From positions 2,411,001 through 2,475,000 of the forward strand of contig NZ_CP107716.1 of the NCBI RefSeq assembly GCF_025854335.1: a stretch of 64,000 nt of DNA. The letters run 5' to 3'. Below, in pieces: positions 60,094 to 64,000 of this stretch. The position numbers were made by a program, and so were the translations under genes. The notes beneath the pieces were generated by a model. It had not been told where the DNA came from. It saw nothing but the letters and a program-made list of their open reading frames with translations, and searched no databases. This DNA is from Pelagibacterium flavum (GTDB taxonomy: Bacteria; Pseudomonadota; Alphaproteobacteria; Rhizobiales; Devosiaceae). Numbering within the stretch: the first letter of the stretch is position 1; the number at the start of each line of letters is the position of its first letter.

Positions 60094-61310
60094 TGACCCA
60101 AATCCTGCTGGCAACCGGCCTGATCGTTTCGCTGATTCTCGCGCTTTCCATTGTCGTAATGACAGCTCGCTCCATTCTCTCCCCGGCCAGACCGGTGGCG
60201 ATCACCGTCAACCGAAACCGGGAGATCGTCGGCACAACCGGCACCAAACTGTTGACCGCCCTCAACGACGCGGGAATTGCTGTTCCGTCCGCATGTGCGG
60301 GAGGAGGTACGTGCGGTCAGTGCCGGGTCGGTTTGCGCGAGGGAGGCGGTGAGCCCTTGCCCACCGAGACGGCGCTGCTGGGCCGCTCGGGGATCCGTGA
60401 GGGCCAACGGCTCTCCTGTCAGGTGGTCGTGCGTGGCCCTCTGGACGTTGAAGTTGCTGAAGATATCCTTTCGGCAGAACGGTGGACCTCGCAGGTGCTT
60501 TCGACCCGGCACCTCGCCCCCCTTATACGTGAACTTGTTCTGTCTATTCCTGGAGACACCGCGTTCGACTTCGCAGCCGGCGCCTATGTCCAGGTCGACG
60601 CGCCCGCCTATGACCTCGGCCTGTCTGCGCTAAAGGCAGAGGCGCGGTTTGAACCCACGTGGAGCGAGCTGGGCGTGCGCGACCTGCGCGTGCACAATGC
60701 CGAGCCCACCCATCGGGCCTATTCGGTCGCAAGCCGCCCCGAAGACAAGAGCAAGATTGTGCTCAATATTCGCCTCGCCTTGCCGCCCGCCGGTGCGCGC
60801 GATATTCTTCCGGGTATTGTCTCGTCCTATCTGTTCAGTCTCGAACCTGGCGACAGTGTCGAAGTTTCCGGCCCGTTTGGCGATTTCCGGGTCCAGGACA
60901 CAGACAAGGAAATGATCTTTATCGGCGGCGGCGTCGGCATGGCGCCCCTTCGCGCCATGATCCACGAACAACTCGCCAAGGGGACCAGGCGCAAAATCAG
61001 CTTCTGGTATGGCGCACGGAGCGGTGCGGACATCTTCTATCGCGATGAGTTCGATGCGCTCGCAAGAGAACACGAAAATTTCTCCTGGACCCTGGCGTTG
61101 TCCGAGCCGCAACCGGAGGATGGCTGGGAGGGGCCAGTCGGCTTCATTCATGAGGTGGTGCATGATCGCTACCTCAAGGACCATCCGGCGCCCCATGATT
61201 GCGAGTTTTATTTGTGTGGGCCGCCCCTGATGATCTCAGCGGTATTTGCCATGCTCGACGAAAACGGGGTCGAGCCAGCTTCCATCTTCAACGACGATTT
61301 CGGGATATGA
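60093..61310 (+). CDS. nqrF: Na+-NQR subunit F (NADH dehydrogenase subunit)
   Basis: The 405-residue protein has one N-terminal membrane anchor. A 2Fe-2S domain follows (PSACAGGGTCGQCRVG, then C in QRLSCQV), then an FAD domain (HRAYSVASRPEDKSKIVLNI) and an NAD domain (MIFIGGGVGMAPLRAMIHEQ, FYLCGPPLM). NADH is oxidised here at the cytoplasmic face. The frame is intact with all cofactor ligands visible. The start [10 protein letters not shown] overlaps the nqrE stop. Confidence 0.95.
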   Translation: MTQILLATGLIVSLILALSIVVMTARSILSPARPVAITVNRNREIVGTTGTKLLTALNDAGIAVPSACAGGGTCGQCRVGLREGGGEPLPTETALLGRSGIREGQRLSCQVVVRGPLDVEVAEDILSAERWTSQVLSTRHLAPLIRELVLSIPGDTAFDFAAGAYVQVDAPAYDLGLSALKAEARFEPTWSELGVRDLRVHNAEPTHRAYSVASRPEDKSKIVLNIRLALPPAGARDILPGIVSSYLFSLEPGDSVEVSGPFGDFRVQDTDKEMIFIGGGVGMAPLRAMIHEQLAKGTRRKISFWYGARSGADIFYRDEFDALAREHENFSWTLALSEPQPEDGWEGPVGFIHEVVHDRYLKDHPAPHDCEFYLCGPPLMISAVFAMLDENGVEPASIFNDDFGI

Positions 61311-62266
61311 CCATGCTGACGCGCCGTAGTTTTCTCGCCCTTACCGGTGCCGCCTCGCTGGCCCCAACCGCAGGCTGGGCCGCTGCTGGTGTCGATGTGA
61401 TCGGAGGGGCTGCATTTGGCAGCTATTGGCGGCTGACGGTTCCAAGCGGCATTGAACCGGCGCGCGCGGCACTTGAGACAATCGTCGACGATGTCGATCT
61501 TGAATTTTCTCCCTATCGGCCAAATAGCGCCCTGTCCGTGTTCAATGGCGCCATGACAACGGACTGGCTGCCCGCTTCCGATCAGTTCCGGACGGTTCTG
61601 AGCAAGGGGCTCGATATCGCTCACCAGAGCCGGGGGGCCTTCGATCCAACCGTCGGCCCTGTTGTCGCGCGCTACGGTTTTGGCCCCATCCATGCTGAGG
61701 CCTGGGGACAGTATGAGGGGCTTGGGATCAACGAGGTGGCGGTTCGCAAGTCAGATGCGGGGTTGAGCGCGGACCTTTGCGGCATCGCCAAGGGGCATGC
61801 GCTCGACCGGATGGCCGCGGCGCTGGAGGCGCAAGGTGTTGGAGACTTTTTGCTCGATCTGGGGGGCGAGCTGTGCGCGCGGGGAAGACATCCCGATGGC
61901 CGGGATTGGCAAGTGGCTATTGAAGGAGCATCTGGCACTCTGGGGATGGGGCTGAAGCTGCGCGACAGCGCCATCGCTACGTCGGGGATTTCGGCTCAGG
62001 TCTATGGCGTCGATGGCCATCAGGTCAGTCATATCATCGATCCTCGGACCGGGAGCCCGGTTTCGGGCCGGACGGTATCGGTTTCCGTAGTGGCCAAGAG
62101 CGCTGCAACCGCAGATGGCTGGGCGACGGCCCTGATGGCAATGGAGCACGATCAGGCCGAGGCCCTGGCCACCGAGCTGGGCCTGGATGCGGTTTTGCTG
62201 GTGCGCGACGGTGGGGCAATTCGGACCATTATGGTCGGGGCCATTGGCGATCATGTGCTGGGTTGA
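61307..62266 (+). CDS. apbE: FAD:protein FMN transferase (ApbE)
   Basis: The 319-residue protein has a Tat-like signal (MLTRRSFLALTGAASLAPTA). The ApbE domain follows: FGSYWRLTV, the segment DLCGIAKGHALDRMAAAL, DLGGELCARGRHPDGRDW, and SHIIDPRTGSPVSG with the metal-binding aspartate. ApbE attaches FMN to threonine in NqrC (and normally NqrB) on the periplasmic side. Its ATG overlaps the nqrF stop (ATGA); MLTRR two codons later may be the true start. Confidence 0.92.
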   Translation: MTMLTRRSFLALTGAASLAPTAGWAAAGVDVIGGAAFGSYWRLTVPSGIEPARAALETIVDDVDLEFSPYRPNSALSVFNGAMTTDWLPASDQFRTVLSKGLDIAHQSRGAFDPTVGPVVARYGFGPIHAEAWGQYEGLGINEVAVRKSDAGLSADLCGIAKGHALDRMAAALEAQGVGDFLLDLGGELCARGRHPDGRDWQVAIEGASGTLGMGLKLRDSAIATSGISAQVYGVDGHQVSHIIDPRTGSPVSGRTVSVSVVAKSAATADGWATALMAMEHDQAEALATELGLDAVLLVRDGGAIRTIMVGAIGDHVLG

Positions 62267-62275
62267 GGAGGCTTC

Positions 62276-62443
62276 ATGCTGATCCTGTTTACTCTTGTGG
62301 TCTTTTTGTTGGCGTTTGGCGGCCTGGCATTGGGCGTCGTGGCAGGGCGCCCGCCGATCAAGGGATCGTGCGGCGGCCTCGACTGCATCGAGGGCATCGA
62401 ATGCGGTGTGTGCCGACGAAAAAGCGGAAGGAAGGCGCCTTGA
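62276..62443 (+). CDS. nqrM: (Na+)-NQR maturation protein NqrM
   Basis: This 55-residue gene gives one membrane segment (LILFTLVVFLLAFGGLALGV), then KGSCGGLDCIEGIECGVCRR. The four closely placed cysteines and CGGL are the hallmark of NqrM (DUF539), which delivers iron to the NqrD/NqrE cluster. GAGGAGG lies just before the ATG. It completes the operon and supports a working NQR-type complex. Confidence 0.9.
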   Translation: MLILFTLVVFLLAFGGLALGVVAGRPPIKGSCGGLDCIEGIECGVCRRKSGRKAP

Positions 62444-62829
62444 AGGGACAGATTTCGATCGCGCAGTTCATGGTTACCGATGTCAGGACGCTCTCGCCGG
62501 AAAACGAGATCGGGTTTGCTGCAGGATTTCTTATGGATGAAGCCATTGCGGGAGCACCGGTGGTCGATGGCTCGGGTGAGCTTGTGGGGATACTCACCAA
62601 GAAGGACTGCTTTAAAGCCGCGCTGACCGCCGCCTATTACGGGCAGTGGGGCGGGACCGTCGAGCGCTACATGACGCGCAATCCCGAGACCCTGGACGCG
62701 GCCACAGATATCGTTTCGGCTGCAGAGCGGTTCATCGCCCGGCCTTACCGCATGTTCCCGGTCCTCGATGAGGAGATGATGGTGGGAATACTGACCCGGT
62801 CTGATTTGTTGCGCAGTTTTCTTGTTTGA
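62440..62829 (+). CDS. CBS-domain pair protein
   Basis: The 129-residue protein consists of two CBS domains (ISIAQFMVTDVRTLSPENEI, GSGELVGILTKKDCFKAAL; VERYMTRNPETLDAATDIV, MMVGILTRSDLLRSFL). CBS pairs bind adenine nucleotides and act as energy sensors. The TTG start overlaps the nqrM stop and follows GGAAGGAAGG; an ATG at 62401 would add 13 residues and overlap nqrM further. Its place at the end of the operon suggests it may report cell energy state to NQR, which is inference. Confidence 0.82.
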   Translation: MKGQISIAQFMVTDVRTLSPENEIGFAAGFLMDEAIAGAPVVDGSGELVGILTKKDCFKAALTAAYYGQWGGTVERYMTRNPETLDAATDIVSAAERFIARPYRMFPVLDEEMMVGILTRSDLLRSFLV

Positions 62830-63194
62830 TCTCGTCCGCAACGCAACTAGGGATGCTGTGAACGACTACTGGACAGCAATGGGGACGATGTCGCCAAACG
62901 ACATCAATACCACTTTGAGTCGTCTGGACCCTGGCCACCATCCTGATGGATGCGACCTGACGTGCGGTCGCCATTGCAGCAAAGGCGACGCCACCACCGG
63001 CTTGGGCCAGCTTTTTATCCAATGAGATCGCCCCTGACCATTTTGAGATGTATCGTGAGCGGCACGTGGAGGCCATGCTGATAGCCCTGCATTCGACTGA
63101 AGTCGTGTGGTAGGCTTAACATCAGCAGATCACCCGCACAGCGATGCCGGGGTTGCTAGCTCGGGCGAGCACACCCGACAAGAAAGGACAGACT
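62830..63194. other. Intergenic region
   Basis: No convincing gene is seen in about 360 bases. A short frame at the right end (MYRERHVEAMLIALHSTEVV) and other short frames have no family resemblance. The promoter of the SDR gene is probably here; GAAAGGACAG precedes its ATG. Confidence 0.4.
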
Positions 63195-63947
63195 ATGACT
63201 TTCCAAAACAAGGTTGCCTTGGTTACCGGCGCAGGCTCCGGGATAGGCGAAGCGATTGCCAAGGAACTGGCGAGCCTCGGCGCCAGTATTGTCGTGGCTG
63301 ATATCAGCGAAGCAGGAGCCCAAAGAGTAGCTGACGAAATTGCAGCTGCTGGCGGAACGGCGAGCCCGTTCGTCGCGGACAGTGCCTCGCCGGACGGCAA
63401 CGAACGGGCTGTTGCGTTCGCACTCAGCACTTATGGCAAACTGAACTACGCGGTGAACAATGCCGGAATTGGTGGAAACGCTGCTCCTACCGGTGAAGTC
63501 GATCTTACAGATTGGAATCGCGTGATCGACATCAACCTCAATGGTGTTCTCTACGCCATGCGCTACCAGATCCCTGCCATGCTCGAAGCAGGCGCCGCAG
63601 AAAGTGCCATTGTCAACATGGCCTCTATCCATGGCATGGTCGCGGCAATCGGCAACAGCGCCTATACGGCGGCAAAGCATGGTGTCGTCGGGCTGACGAA
63701 AAACGCTGCGGCAGAGTATGGGCCGCAGGGCCTGCGCATCAATTGTGTCGGCCCGGCCTATATTGACACCCCACTTCTAGCAAACCTGCCTCAGGATGTC
63801 CGAGAGCAACTGGTGGCACGCCATCCGCTCGGCCGCCTTGGAAGGGCAGATGAGGTGGCGAAGGTTGTGCGGTTCTTGTTGTCCGACGATGCATCGTTTG
63901 TCAGTGGCAGCTATTACCTCGTCGACGGAGGATACACGGCAATCTGA
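63195..63947 (+). CDS. Short-chain dehydrogenase/reductase (SDR)
   Basis: The 250-residue classical SDR has the NAD(P)-binding TGAGSGIGEAIAKELA at residues about 12-27, NNAGIGG, and the active site with Ser in IVNMASIHG and YTAAKHG (Tyr-x-x-x-Lys). The C-terminal SGSYYLVDGGYTAI is typical. Aspartate after the second strand (VVADIS) favours NAD over NADP. The substrate cannot be told. It stands alone at the right end of the window. Confidence 0.9.
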   Translation: MTFQNKVALVTGAGSGIGEAIAKELASLGASIVVADISEAGAQRVADEIAAAGGTASPFVADSASPDGNERAVAFALSTYGKLNYAVNNAGIGGNAAPTGEVDLTDWNRVIDINLNGVLYAMRYQIPAMLEAGAAESAIVNMASIHGMVAAIGNSAYTAAKHGVVGLTKNAAAEYGPQGLRINCVGPAYIDTPLLANLPQDVREQLVARHPLGRLGRADEVAKVVRFLLSDDASFVSGSYYLVDGGYTAI

Positions 63948-64000
63948 CGCGATTGTAAGCGAACTCGGAGACAAGGACCAGTTCGCCCTCTGCCACGCTC

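Noticed and set aside
1..64000. CRISPR array
   Set aside because: No regularly spaced direct repeats with unique spacers and no cas genes were seen.

Overview
This is a GC-rich alphaproteobacterial chromosome segment. The order Hyphomicrobiales, probably Devosiaceae (Devosia or Pelagibacterium-like), is suggested by the transporter-rich content, the interspersed palindromes of the GCGTTCCC/GGGAACGC type, and the protein sequences. That placement is inference, because the window holds no rRNA or other taxonomic marker. No tRNA, rRNA or CRISPR array was seen.

Left part (1-32.85 kb) is ordinary, densely packed metabolism. From left to right it holds a pseudouridine catabolism pair (kinase, psuG). 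Next is a vitamin-B12 uptake operon on the minus strand (ferredoxin-domain protein, btuF, btuC, btuD), headed by a cobalamin riboswitch and a hairpin that hides the ribosome binding site. A DUF1028 protein diverges from a peptide ABC transporter with a fused permease-ATPase and a GntR/FCD regulator. A TIGR02587/TIGR02588 membrane pair follows, the first gene broken by an in-frame TGA. Then come a ketoglutarate-semialdehyde-type dehydrogenase and a four-gene Mla-like lipid transport operon. A large minus-strand polyamine/GABA operon comes next (gabT, gabD, puuD-like, DUF3830, potD, potB, potC, potA, patD-like, lysR) with a divergent LysR gene, and a ThDP enzyme closes the region.

Middle part (about 33.0-53.9 kb) is accessory DNA. 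An integrative-element relic at 33.0-38.9 kb carries two mismatched integrase fragments, an AlpA-like excisionase, small membrane or secreted proteins and a frameshifted HNH nuclease. Both ends carry TTTAGGGT-N4-TTTAGGGT and a TGGCGGAGAG core. A nuclease/helicase cluster follows: an FtsH-like AAA/M41 gene split by an IS5-family element, a GIY-YIG/DUF4357 protein, a NYN-LOTUS protein, and a two-gene operon coding for an uncharacterised 268-residue protein and a 1700-residue fusion of DEDD exonuclease, RecQ helicase and UvrD helicase. After that come an IS3-family element without visible target duplication and a GmrSD-type (DUF262/DUF1524) protein that lacks its N-terminus. This looks like a defence island, and the exonuclease-RecQ-UvrD operon is its least explained and most interesting part.

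Right part (54.2-64 kb) returns to chromosome-type genes: a universal stress protein, a five-heme cytochrome c divergent from a complete Na+-NQR-like operon (nqrABCDEF, apbE, nqrM), a CBS-domain protein, and an SDR oxidoreductase. The nqrB product is unusually short and lacks the normal covalent-FMN motif, although the flavin transferase and the maturation factor are both present.
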